This document shows, piece by piece, positions 43,162 through 53,695 of a stretch of 64,000 bases of DNA. Under the pieces are notes generated by a model. The model ran no database searches. It was not told where the DNA came from and saw only the letters and a list, made by a program, of their open reading frames with translations. Location of the stretch: contig OW204004.1 in the NCBI GenBank assembly GCA_934047225.1, forward strand, positions 8,560,401 through 8,624,400. The letters are read 5' to 3'. Numbering within the stretch: position 1 is the first letter of the stretch; every line of letters starts with the position of its first letter. The DNA comes from Ypsolopha sequella. Its lineage: Eukaryota > Arthropoda > Insecta > Lepidoptera > Ypsolophidae. A program made the translations under genes and the position numbers.

Positions 43162-46100
43162 TTAATCTTGAATCTCGTACAGACCCTCTAAATCTCGTAA
43201 TGGTACGAGATTTCTCGTACGTCTGGCAACCCTGTCAATTACGTTGTTGTTTACGGGCAACATATTTAACTTGTTTATTGGAAGTTTCAGAACATTGTTT
43301 TGCGTTTTTAACGTAACGACCCGGACATGTCCATCCTTTCCGGAGTGAATCTCATCGACGCGTCCCATTGCCCACTTGTCCGGGGGTAGGTTGTCTTCCT
43401 TGTTGATGACTAATTCAGTGAGGATCTCAAGCCTGGGCAGAGAAACTTCCTTGTTACGTGGCGTGACTTTTGATTTAGTGGCCACTAATTTTGATGTACA
43501 TTCTCCTTTATGATTGAGTGTTACTATGTATATTGCACATGCGTAACTCTTTTCCGAGGCGTCACAGAATCCATGTATTTGAAATGAGTGTTCCATGCCA
43601 CCCAAGTATCTTGGGATTGAGAATGTTGGAATGGTTTTCAGGTCATCTCTTATTTGTAACCATTCTTTGGAGAAGCTCTCTGGCAGTTTGTCGTCCCATG
43701 AGATATTCAACGACCATGTTTTTTGAAATAGAATCTTCGCTTTGATCGTAAGTTGTTGGTACCAGCCCAAAGGATCGTATATTTTAGCTACGTCGGATAG
43801 CAACTGTCGTTTAGTATATTGAGTCTTGTCTGTGTTACAATCGATGTTGTTTGAGAATGTAAAAGTGTCCGACGAAGCATTCCACTGTAGTCCAAGCGTT
43901 TTTCTTGATTCGGAGTCTCTAAATTCGAATGGGGCATTTAGTAGCTCTGATGGTAGATCCTTGATGAGTTTAGGTTCATTGCTGGACCATTTGCGAAGGT
44001 TCATACCGGCTTTTTTCAGAACAATTGATAGTTCATGTTGCAGTTTCTTTGCTTGATTGATTGAGTTACTTCCTGCCAACAGATCGTCCATATAAAAGGA
44101 ATTCTCTAACGCAGAAGCTGCTAGTTTGAATGTGGCGGCATTATCTCGGCCTATTTGTTGTAACGTTCTCATTGCGAGGAACGGTGCGGCCTTTGTGCCG
44201 TAAGTGATTGTAGTGAGATGATATTCCCGAAGTAGGTCGTGAGGTGAGACTCTCCATACGATTGATTGAAGATGCTGGTCAGCCTCTCTGACGTGTATTT
44301 GACGAAACATTTTCTCAATGTCTGCTGTGATGACGTATTTGAACTGTCTCCACTTTAAGATGAGTGACAGTAAATCTTGCTGGAGATTGGGTCCGCTCTC
44401 CATCAGGTCGTTGAGACTTAGTCCTGATGATGTCCTTGAACTGGCATTGAATACAATACGCAGGGCAGTTGTAGTTGAGTCCAACTTTAGTACGGCGTGG
44501 TGAGGTAAATAACAAGCTGCACCGGTGCTTTGTGAGTCAGCCGGCCGCATGTGACCCAATTGTTCGTATTCATCCATGAATTTTTTGTACCTCTCTGATA
44601 ATAACGAACTTTTGGACATCCTCTTTTCTTGTTGAATAAATTGTGCAACAGCCCTAGGTTTTGAATGTCCTAGCTGCTCCTCAAAGCCTGGTTTCATGGG
44701 GATGGCTACTTCGTATCTACCATCCTCCAGTCTTTGGGTATTTGCTTGAAAGTGGTCCTCACAGTATTGTTCATTTACTGTTAAAGGACCGGATGATTGA
44801 TTGATTTCTTCTACTTCCCAATACTTCTTGATGTCATCGAGATTTTTGATTACGACATTGCACGCAAATGTCTGAACTTGACCTGACAGGATCCAGCCCA
44901 GTTTAGTTTGTTGAGCTATAGGTGATTGATGTGCACCCTTGACGAGTCCGCTCATAATAATTTCGGAATAGACACTCGCGTCAAGTAAGATGTCTATAGG
45001 CTTAGACACATGGTACTGAGGATCTGCCAATCTTGTATGTTGAAGATGTTCCCATGACGTTCTTCTTAGTGTGGTACTGGGTAGGTTGTTGATAACTCTG
45101 GATACGACTAGAGCTTCGGTAGTGAACTCGTAGTCACCATAGATTGATTGACATTCCATAGTTACTTTTCCTTTGCTCTGTTTTGAGCTTGTGCCGATGC
45201 CTGATATTGATGCTTGATAATGTTGACGCCTCAACCCTAACAACTGGGCGGCGTTTTCGGAAACCAAAGATATCTGGCTTCCTTGATCTAGAAGAGCTCT
45301 GAAGTTGATGAATGTACCATCGGAGGCCTTGATATTGAGTGACAACGTTGTAAGTAGAATTTCTTCATCTTCGTTCGCAACATAATTTACATTATATTGG
45401 CGGGACTGTGAGTTCGATGACGACGCCGTGGCTGTAGGTACGGACGGCGGTTTTGGGTTAGCAGACACGGAAACCGCTGCGTCATGAATAATTGTATTGT
45501 GGTTTCCGTTGCAAATCTGGCATTTTTTTTTCGATGGACATATTGTGTCATTATGCTTGTGAAGACAATTTTGACAAATATGAAGTGTTTCAATCGTCTT
45601 TATGATTGTGTCAGCAGGTTGATTGAGAAATCGTTTGCACTGGAACAATTTGTGATCTAGGCCACAAAGTAGGCATTTATGCTTGTGTGATGTCGCAATT
45701 GCTTGATAGCTTTTTGTAACTGATTTTCGCAAGTTGATGTTGCTCCCTTTATACCACGATTGTTGTTGGTCAGGTTGTTTGACGGATGCTGCAGGTTTCT
45801 TGCCCTTCCTTTGATTAGGTTCGAGAGCCATAAATTTTCTCTCAATGAAAGCCATGAAATCGTCAAACACAGGTAAATCTCTCGGCGACGAGCGAGATAT
45901 TTGAAAATCGGTGTAAGTGTCTGCATCCAGCTTCTTTGATACCAGATGCACCAGAATAGGATCCCATGTGGATGTGTCTATTCCCAGGTTATGAATGGCA
46001 AAAATACACTCCATTGTTGTGTCGTATAACTTCTTGAGTTCATATGACGTTTGCTTTTGAATGACTGGTTGGTTCAGAAAAACTTCAATATGATTGGTAA

Positions 46101-46968
46101 ATAGAACCAAGGGATTGTTGAATCGATTTGTTAAAAGATTCCATGCCGTGTCATAGTTTTCTGCTGTAATGTTCAAGTGCTGTATGAGACGTTCGGCTTC
46201 TCCCTTAACTTTACTCTTGAGATGCTGCATCTTCTGAGTCTTGGTCAAGCACTTGCTCTTGTGAATACCTTCGTTGAACAGGTCATAGAACGTGGGCCAC
46301 TGAGTGTACTTTCCAAAAAAGTCAGGAATATCAATTTGCGGAGTCGCAATGCGAAGATGATCGGAGGAAGATAGTTTCCTATTAAGCTTCTTCTTAATTT
46401 CCAGGTACCGACGCTCTATAGATTCAAAATCGTGTTCGTAATCCTCATTGCTACCTTGCAAGATGTTATCTATGCGCAAATGAAGGTGGTCAATGCTATT
46501 CCACAAACGTTGTAGGTTTTTCAACTCATCTTCTATCTCCCACTTCTCCTCCATGCGGCTGTCGTTGACCCTGTTTATGAGGCGCTCGAAGGCTCTGAAG
46601 TTTGTGCCTTGTTGACTGATTAGCTGTCCTACTTCATCTGTATCCGTGAAGATCGGTAGATGAAATTGTACCGTTGACTTTGGCTCAATCGGTTTATTGT
46701 ATGACGAAATCATAATTTTCGTTTTTTCATAATAACTTTTCAACTCCTCATAGATGTTGCGGGAAAAGTAGTCGCAGGTTTTGTCTTCGTAAGATTGCAG
46801 TTTAGTGTTATTGAGGTCAAATTCTCTCCACAGAAGATCCAGTGTGTCAACCCGCTTGATGAGGTATTCGGTCTTTTTTCTTGCCGCACTGTCCTTCTTG
46901 AAATTGGTGTTGACGCTCTCAATCTCTCGAAGAATTTCACCTTGACGATTGAATAATACATCTGCCAT
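43162..46968 (-). CDS. gag-pol: BEL/Pao Gag-protease-reverse transcriptase, integrase core missing
   Basis: 1268 codons; the final ~24 codons (43162-43234) read into the hAT end. Gag with a DUF1759-type domain (about 200-290), zinc knuckles starting CLLCG at residue 432, aspartic protease with active-site D561 (LLDQGSQ), reverse transcriptase with YMDD at 959-962, and a Pao RNase H segment ending at SLPRLEI. At about 43405-43425 the frame jumps directly to the C-terminal domain that follows integrase (KEDNLPPDKW ... GKDGHVRVV), so the rest of RNase H, the HHCC finger and the whole integrase D,D-E core are absent. The deletion keeps the frame. This copy could not integrate by itself. Confidence 0.85.
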   Translation of the reverse strand: MADVLFNRQGEILREIESVNTNFKKDSAARKKTEYLIKRVDTLDLLWREFDLNNTKLQSYEDKTCDYFSRNIYEELKSYYEKTKIMISSYNKPIEPKSTVQFHLPIFTDTDEVGQLISQQGTNFRAFERLINRVNDSRMEEKWEIEDELKNLQRLWNSIDHLHLRIDNILQGSNEDYEHDFESIERRYLEIKKKLNRKLSSSDHLRIATPQIDIPDFFGKYTQWPTFYDLFNEGIHKSKCLTKTQKMQHLKSKVKGEAERLIQHLNITAENYDTAWNLLTNRFNNPLVLFTNHIEVFLNQPVIQKQTSYELKKLYDTTMECIFAIHNLGIDTSTWDPILVHLVSKKLDADTYTDFQISRSSPRDLPVFDDFMAFIERKFMALEPNQRKGKKPAASVKQPDQQQSWYKGSNINLRKSVTKSYQAIATSHKHKCLLCGLDHKLFQCKRFLNQPADTIIKTIETLHICQNCLHKHNDTICPSKKKCQICNGNHNTIIHDAAVSVSANPKPPSVPTATASSSNSQSRQYNVNYVANEDEEILLTTLSLNIKASDGTFINFRALLDQGSQISLVSENAAQLLGLRRQHYQASISGIGTSSKQSKGKVTMECQSIYGDYEFTTEALVVSRVINNLPSTTLRRTSWEHLQHTRLADPQYHVSKPIDILLDASVYSEIIMSGLVKGAHQSPIAQQTKLGWILSGQVQTFACNVVIKNLDDIKKYWEVEEINQSSGPLTVNEQYCEDHFQANTQRLEDGRYEVAIPMKPGFEEQLGHSKPRAVAQFIQQEKRMSKSSLLSERYKKFMDEYEQLGHMRPADSQSTGAACYLPHHAVLKLDSTTTALRIVFNASSRTSSGLSLNDLMESGPNLQQDLLSLILKWRQFKYVITADIEKMFRQIHVREADQHLQSIVWRVSPHDLLREYHLTTITYGTKAAPFLAMRTLQQIGRDNAATFKLAASALENSFYMDDLLAGSNSINQAKKLQHELSIVLKKAGMNLRKWSSNEPKLIKDLPSELLNAPFEFRDSESRKTLGLQWNASSDTFTFSNNIDCNTDKTQYTKRQLLSDVAKIYDPLGWYQQLTIKAKILFQKTWSLNISWDDKLPESFSKEWLQIRDDLKTIPTFSIPRYLGGMEHSFQIHGFCDASEKSYACAIYIVTLNHKGECTSKLVATKSKVTPRNKEVSLPRLEILTELVINKEDNLPPDKWAMGRVDEIHSGKDGHVRVVTLKTQNNVLKLPINKLNMLPVNNNVIDRVARRTRNLVPLRDLEGLYEIQD

Positions 46969-47054
46969 GATGATTGAGTGAATGTCTTGAGCTTGCCGCG
47001 AAGATGATGTTTTGATTGATGTATGCTGGATTGAAGTCCGGCTGAAGTAACGTA

Positions 47055-47318
47055 GCTTGCTTTGATTGAATGTTCAGGTAGGCTAGCTGAATGCTGCGGC
47101 TACCTGACGAATGCTTGAGTGAAGCCCGACTGACTGTACGTGGCTTGCTTTGATTGAATGTTCAGGTAGGCTAGCTGAATGCTGCGGCTACCTGACGAAT
47201 GCTTGAGTGAAGCCCGACTGACTGTACGTGGCTTGCTTTGATTGAATGTTCAGGTAGGCTAGCTGAATGCTGCGGCTACCTGATGAATGCTTGAGTGAAT
47301 GATGCTATGGACTGTAGA
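47055..47318 (-). repeat. Three 88-bp tandem repeats in BEL/Pao leader
   Basis: Units start at 47055, 47143 and 47231 with an exact 88-base period; the first two are almost identical and the third is partial. Each contains an inverted pair CAGGTAG ... CTACCTG that could form a hairpin. Confidence 0.8.
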
Positions 47319-47509
47319 TGTCTATAGATGCTGGTGAACCACCTCTCGAACGCAGATCACTGTCACTCGCGATGGTCCGTACGACAGAGCGCTACCGCAG
47401 CCCTTTCGTGTGATTCAAGCACCTTCTCAATTAACTGGGGAGACCCGCTTGTGGGAGGCCAGCTAACCGATTGCTAACACACTAAGAGCAAACAGCAAAC
47501 ACCAAGTCG

Positions 47510-48089
47510 TAAAGTAGCCGTCAATAGAAATTGTGGACTATGTAAACAAAGCGCCATGTTGTCTTTGTCTATGAATAGGTGAACTATCTAGAGATGGGTA
47601 AGTATGTGAATAAAATATGTTAGGTGCTTAATTAATTTTCTTTATTTGATTTATCGCTAAAATATTCTGATGAATCGCTAGTCAAATCGATCACACAGCT
47701 CTCGATAGAATCACACACATGTTTATGTCAAATATTATGAAGTAAAGCTGCCAAAAAAAAATGACGGAATAAAATAGCATCACGAATAAAATAGATTTAT
47801 ATTCAAATAGATTCGTACATCACCAATTTTCAAAGACAATACAGATTCGATGAGAAAAAAATATGACAGCAATCTCGACGCAGTACAGAATTGACTATTG
47901 ATTCTATGATTTTCCGTAATTAACTGGTGATTATTGAATATTTCATGATGAAATACAGTGAATGTCTGGTAAGACTTGATGCTTCATGATTTGGAATAAT
48001 GTTCAGTGAGACTCCGTGACAGAACCTTGAGAAAAATTGAGAAAACGGTTTGTTTACATAGTCCACAATTTCTATTGACGGCGACTTTA
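47510..48089. repeat. 41-bp inverted repeat in BEL/Pao leader
   Basis: Arms 47510-47550 and 48049-48089, 34 bases perfect and about 41 with one mismatch. The outer edge of the right arm touches the primer-binding site. The ~500-base interior is AT-rich and unassigned; no direct target duplication flanks the arms. Confidence 0.8.
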
Positions 48090-48106
48090 GTAGTTTCGAA
48101 GGACCA
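48090..48106 (-). promoter_or_regulatory. BEL/Pao primer-binding site
   Basis: On the minus strand TGGTCCTTCGAAACTAC begins three bases after the 5' LTR, the position and TGG start expected for pairing with a tRNA 3' end. The tRNA species was not identified. Confidence 0.6.
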
Positions 48107-48109
48107 TAA

Positions 48110-48300
48110 TGTAGGGATTTCTCTCTACAGGTTTATAGATGATTGAATGAAGAGCGGCGTATTTATGAAGAAAACAACCGCTAATGTGGAGTGCGTATAT
48201 TTCACTGATTGTACGATGATTGTTTTGCAAAATAAGTAAACTATAAAATGCTTACGCTAAAGTATTACAAAATAATAATCTTTGGACAGTTGACTGTACA
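48110..48300 (-). repeat. BEL/Pao 5' LTR
   Basis: 191 bases, identical by eye to 37620-37810; expected to hold the element's promoter and polyadenylation signal. Confidence 0.9.
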
Positions 48301-48305
48301 CTACC

Positions 48306-49680
48306 TTTAGCGATGAACGCGATGATTGTACGTTTTCAAATAAAATAATAGTTTGTTACATAAGTTCTGATTTTACATTTAGTATGTTCACCCTATTTAT
48401 TACAAAAACATAAACTCATCTGTGAAAGGATATTCCACTCAGACCAATAAACCAATAGACAAGATCTAATTAAGCAGAAACCTAGGATGGTAAAGCTATG
48501 CTACTTTCACATATACAACTCTCCGTATGAAAAAACAAGATGGCAGTATTTTTCTCAGTACGTTGATTTCAAGCCGGCTACAGCCCTATCTTTCAAACGC
48601 TTGCAACTAAACTAGGCATGTACCGGACTACGGGTTTACAGACTTTATCGATATCGATTTGGATAAAAAAAGCCTAATAATACTTGTTGTACAGTTAAAG
48701 AACTAGATTATCATAGTATTTTGTGCAACTGTAACATAATTTAAGTCATTGGGACACGAGTGCTTGTTAACGAAACGAACTAAGTGAGTTTCGTAATAGT
48801 TTTGCACAACTGTCGAAATGTCTATTTATGTTCAGTTGGACACAATACTTAATCAATGAGCATCAAAAATATCGTATTTTAATCATATTTTCAACTAACA
48901 ATTTCACGGAAAATGAGAAGAACACTCGTTCATGAATCCCGAGTTCATCGACCGGTAATGCTGCCTTGAGTACCAATTAGAAGCAACTAGGATAGGCGTG
49001 GCTTGAGAAATAAGGTCGGGACTTATTTCTCGTCGCTGTTGTTGATTGGCTCTCTAGCGGTGTTGCAGTAAATTGGGTCAATAGCAGCGCGGAATCACGG
49101 TGTTATAATGTAATATTATCAGATAAACAGTGTAGGTACTTATAAAACTGATTTTGATGATGAAATTACCTTATTGTAGTATGGGAGTAGATAAAATAAT
49201 ATATGAAATTGAGAAACCTGCCAAATATTTATGGAATGAAATAATCAACTTTATTTTCAAAACTAAGAATACCACGTTTACATACATACATCCACACACA
49301 CACGGTCCCACTCCCACTAAAAATACATATTTTGAGAGGAAGGCGCCGCCATGAAAACTAGCCTCCTTAACACTCAAAAGGATCCCTCTCAAACAATTGT
49401 GAAATAATGATAATAATAATAAAACTCAGAAAAATAATCAGAGGATAAAAGAAACAATTTGTTGCAAACTCCAGAATTACTGTTTTACATATTATTATAT
49501 AAAAACATCAAAAATAAAAAAAACATATTGACCTTCGCATACAAAATGCATAATTGAATCGTTTTAATGAGAAGCTTAATTTTTTTCAAACTTAATGGTT
49601 GTTCAATTTCTCAATTTTCTCCAGTGAGTACGTTTGATTTTCACATGTCATTAAGATTTACAAAGCAGCCAAAAATAAAC
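48306..49680. other. Unassigned intergenic sequence
   Basis: AT-rich; short open frames only, none with recognisable domains. Confidence 0.4.
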
Positions 49681-50787
49681 GTATTTATTGACCTTTGAAA
49701 ATTATTGTTTTCGTCAGAAATGAGCGTATATTTTCGATGGGTGCAGTAATTTCCTTCGTCATGTGATGTATTCTAAGTTTCAAATACGTGTCGAACACGG
49801 AGTTATCCAACGAATGGCCATGTGTTTATCATAAATGTGAAGTGCTGTGGTTTTCCTACACTTTTGTTTGTAACTACAGCCTCAAACTCTCTCAGGATTT
49901 TCTCTGCTGTTTGGCAGATTTTTTGAATGCTTTTTGATGGCTTAGTCAGCCCTCCTCTGTCTTTTACACTCATTAGAGGCATGCTGTTAGCAGGTCCTTC
50001 CAGGGCTTGGAGAATTTTTTTTCAATGCAAGAACTTTTTCAATTTACGCACTACAAAGCCAGCTTTTGATGGTTCCATTGCAGTTCTCAAATCCTAGAAT
50101 TAAACACAACACTTATTGGTCATTTTTAAACAGATAGTAGTAAAATAAGCATTAAAATTTGTGCAACAAGAGAGCAAAGTTTATTTTTGTTGCGAGTGCC
50201 GAGTTTGAATCTCGAGCAAGACTCGTGATTCTAAGTTAGAATTTTGAGCGTAGTGAAGGATTCAACCAAAACAGTTTCTGTTTTACTAGGTAAATTCAAG
50301 GTGGGCACCGCATCGTCTTTTAAGCGTGGTCGCAATAGTTCTTTTCAGAAAGCACTCTGGATTGAAGTGCCTTGAGGACACTTTCCAATTAGTTTTGTGC
50401 TGTTTCCAACTCCGGCTAATAGCAACAAACCATCGTTTACGAATGTCTTCATTTTTGGGGAACCTTAAGTAAAATAAGCTGAATCAATACTTCATATTAG
50501 CACAAAATCAGTAAAATTACCGACAACTGTTTTGACTTCACTAATAACCTCAAAACGGATTTAATTATTTTAATGATTTTAGGATTTACTTTTATTCTAA
50601 AAGCTATATTTACGTTACTATATGAAAACGACACGTCGTAAAATGTTGTCTTTCTTGATGGAATTCCATTTTATGGTTCATTTACTCGGAAAACATCACT
50701 TTTTACTCACTTGTGAAAACTGATATTGCTGTTCGAGTTTTCTTTATTCCCCGAATGGGATCTGCAACCACGCACGTAGCAGGACAT
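49680..50787 (-). pseudogene. THAP / P-element-like transposase remnant
   Basis: Exon 1 (50711-50787) encodes MSCYVRGCRSHSG, the start of a THAP zinc finger, and ends at donor GTGAGT in phase 2. Exon 2 starts at 50463 in matching phase with FPKNEDIRKRW and continues to a WK-x-SSRHFNPECF block, normally Cys-Ser-x-His-Phe; here the metal-binding Cys is Ser. A one-base insertion in an A-run near 50310 breaks the frame before the conserved DAVPTLNL. Further down (50030-49850) a P-element-type segment GGLTKPSKSIQKICQTAE is recognisable, then stops. Dead copy. Confidence 0.6.
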
Positions 50788-51656
50788 TGTCCTTGTATCT
50801 TCAACCCTTTTCCATACGATAATTCGCAGCAAAACACAACTTAAATAAAATTTTGTTTAAAAATCTGCCATGTTACTTCCTAACGTAAACACAAGCTATA
50901 ACGCGAACAAATTACAAAGGATTGCCAATGTTGCCACTTAAGAAAAGTAACAGTACATTATAATTTGGTGGCTTGGACAGGAGTCATTAGGAGTCTAAAT
51001 GAAGTTTTGGGTAGTACGTTTTGACGGCACCAAGACTTTTTCTATTGGTTTATTGTTCTGAGATATTCCACAACCAGGGTAAAATTGTTTATGACACCCG
51101 TTCACAGCACAGAAAGTATTCACCATTTTTCAACAAAGAACAGTCGCATCGATTCTCAAATCGCATCATAAGCTTCTAAATAAAAAACACTCAGAAAAAC
51201 GAATGAGACGCCATTAAATTACGAGTACATCAGCTTACATGACCTCAGAATAAGGAATACTTATTCTGAGAACATGACAACCATATTTGCTGGTATTGCT
51301 AGTAATAAATTTATAATATTTACCTATTACCCACGGTGCTATGGTGTGAAATATGTTTGTTCTTAAGGCTTGAATAAGCGTGGATTTGGTAAAATTGCGT
51401 ATATTTAGTTCGATTTGTAGGCCAAACTGAATACTAGAAAATTCTGGGAAATACTTAATCATATTTTTTTGACGAATTTTATAACGAAATTTTATAGCTT
51501 TACTCAAATAAATATATATCTGTAGGTACCTAATTTCATTCTGTACATTCAATTCGCTCGGACACGGAATATGCGTTTGAAATGAATCTTTCACACAATA
51601 AAAGATCTCATTATTATCTACAAAAAAGCCTCACTACTTTATTTCTGTTTGTCCTA
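50788..51656. other. Unassigned intergenic sequence
   Basis: Flank of the THAP transposase remnant; the open frame at 51235-51594 on the minus strand shows no recognisable domain and has AT-biased composition like the surroundings. Confidence 0.35.
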
Positions 51657-51778
51657 ATGGAGCCACGATTTGAAACTAAATGAAGTTTTGCGTGCGCGGC
51701 ATCTGATTAGAGAAGGATAGAGAGTTAAAAAACAAACGCGTTAGAGCGGTACCGAATTTTAGCATAGTGCAGCTCCTA
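51657..51778 (-). repeat. Interspersed repeat family D, copy 3 (inverted)
   Basis: Reverse complement shows GCTAAAATTC and GATGCCGCGCACGCAAAACT in the same order as at 24862. Confidence 0.6.
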
Positions 51779-52068
51779 AATAAGTAAACCTGTAAGTGAA
51801 AGTAATTCGTTTTAGTTCATATGCGGTACTCACATAAGTTTATCATATTAAGCAAATAACTACGTTTTAAGTTTCATTTCTTACAATCTTATTCTAATAA
51901 AGTAATTAAATATTTTACATGGCAATCGTGCGAAAGAGACACAAGGAAGCTTAAGTTGTTCTCTCTCGAGACCGTTTTTACTTTGTATTTGGATATTCTA
52001 AAAACAACCATATCATCTTACAAATAGAGTTCAATTTTCAAGTTTATTCTATTTAATCTGAAACCGTA

Positions 52069-52662
52069 ATAAGTACCAATCAATACTACAAAAAAAAAGA
52101 AAGAAAGCGTTTACACGTAAAGGGTAAGGTCAACCGGAGTATTTGTGCTACATTTCTGGAAAGAGGCCTTGGGAAAATGCATTTGTGAAAAATGGATCGC
52201 TTTTGCCCCATCTATTTTATTATCGCTAGAAATCGCTGAAAATGAGCTTTTATTTTCAACAGTTGCAAAACATATCTGGACAAACGAATGTAAATTTCAA
52301 CATACTTCGAAAGAATCTGGTACCTAAGTCTCGAAATAAAAAAGATACACATTTTTTTCTATTTTTGGCGCTTTTGCCCCAAGCTGGGGAAAAAGCGTCT
52401 AAAACGGACAGCGAACTAAAACATAAATAACATGTACAGCTCTTATGCAAAAGTTAATAATGGTCAAAAATGTATAAAACCAAAGACTATTTTATAACGT
52501 AGACATATTTTTAACTTAAAATTTCAGATAGCTACGCTGTAACTTGTCACTAAAAATGAGCTTTCCAAAAATATAGCACAAATACTCCGGTTAACGTTAC
52601 TTTGTCCGTGTAGAACGCTTTCTTTCTCTTTTTTACTATTGGTAGTATTGATTGGTACTTAT
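52069..52662. mobile_element. MITE with ~85-bp inverted repeats
   Basis: Outer ends AATAAGTACCAATCAATACT / AGTATTGATTGGTACTTATT and inner CACAAATACTCCGG arms. Located just left of the copia element. Confidence 0.7.
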
Positions 52663-52703
52663 TGAAGTTATCAAATTAAATTGCCACGATCTTGTCTTAG
52701 GAG

Positions 52704-52850
52704 TGTAGAGAAATAACTGGATACTAGGGTTCAATGTATTTTATTAAATCGAAAGAATAAAGGAAAACATTTTTACATTTTGATAGCAAGCCAACCGTCT
52801 ACCTGACGTCTGAGTAAAAGACAATACAGACTTTTTAATCAACCTTAACA
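52704..52850 (-). repeat. Copia 3' LTR
   Basis: TG...CA-bounded 147 bases; differs from the 5' LTR at one position (A versus C near the outer end). Confidence 0.88.
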
Positions 52851-52864
52851 TCCTCTCCTAATTT
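52851..52864 (-). promoter_or_regulatory. Copia polypurine tract
   Basis: Minus strand AAATTAGGAGAGGA directly precedes the 3' LTR, as expected for the plus-strand primer. Confidence 0.6.
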
Positions 52865-53129
52865 TACAAATTTCTAATCTTAAGGTTGTATAAAACAAAT
52901 TTTATATATTGCAACAGACGCCGAAACACATAGCCTTTTCTAAGCTTTAAAGTTTAAACTAAACAAAAAGACAACATTTTTTTTTTATAGTCAACTGACC
53001 TAAGCTCAAAACTAAACAAAAATCATTAACAAAACATTTTTTATGGTCAACTGACCTAATCAAGAAAGCTCCTATTATTACCATTACATAAAACTAAAAT
53101 ACAGAAGTTATAAACTTATAACTTACTAA

Positions 53130-53695
53130 TGAGCGAGCCCTTATGTCTTAAAAACTTTATACTGTTCAATGATTTTGTCAGTATGTCAGCTGTTTGAGAA
53201 TTTGTGGGGCAATAATTAATTGAAATTTCATTTTGACAATAAAGCTCATGAATGTAATGAAATCTCACATCTATATGTTTAGAGCGCTTATTAAATATTC
53301 CAGTTTTAATCAGTTGAATAGCACTCTGGTTATCAACGTAAAACTTAACGTTTGCTCGTACATATTATACTTATTTAAAATATTTTTGGTATATGAGTTT
53401 TGTGTCAAGTAAATGCCCTTTTCATTTTGTTTTATTTTCATACCCAAAAATATATTCGGCCTTTCATATATCTTGATCTTGAATTTTTCATTTATGTCTT
53501 TTAATACTTTCAGTATATCTTCTTTGTTATTTCCTACAATAAGTCCATCATCAACATATACGGCCAATAATATTGAGGCGTCTTCATTTTTTAGCACGCA
53601 AGGCTCATTTTTTGTCTGAATGAAACCTAAACTTTTCATAGTTTCTATAAACTTTTCATTCCATCTTTGTGGAGCTTGTTTTAATCCGTATAACG
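53130..53695 (-). pseudogene. Copia RT/RNase H remainder, frameshifted and deleted
   Basis: After a one-base loss in the A-run at 53697-53702 the RT continues in another frame with the catalytic YVDD motif (53310-53639). Near 53350 the sequence jumps, out of frame, to the end of RNase H (YVDNQSAIQL ... SKHIDVRYHFIHEL). Most of RNase H is therefore missing. Confidence 0.75.

Larger units (their letters stand above)
39830..43234 (-). mobile_element. Complete hAT transposon (3405 bp) inside the BEL/Pao element
   Basis: Terminal inverted repeats CAGGGTTGCCAGA (13 of 13) and a perfect 8-base target duplication TCAATTAC (39822-39829 and 43235-43242), the hallmark of hAT elements. It contains one open transposase frame and an inserted MITE at 42302-42825. 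Heptamer TCTCGTA (either sense) is repeated near both ends: three copies within 90 bases of the left end and six within 110 bases of the right. Confidence 0.92.
37620..48300 (-). mobile_element. BEL/Pao LTR retrotransposon with Env-like region (roo-like)
   Basis: Bounded by identical 191-bp LTRs and a 5-base target duplication CTACC (37615-37619 and 48301-48305). Order on the minus strand: 5' LTR, primer-binding site, long leader, gag-protease-RT frame, remnant of integrase C-terminal region, Env-like region, 3' LTR. A hAT transposon (39830-43234) interrupts it at the pol/env transition. Without that insertion the element would be about 7.3 kb. Identity of the LTRs implies very recent insertion. 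Confidence 0.9.
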
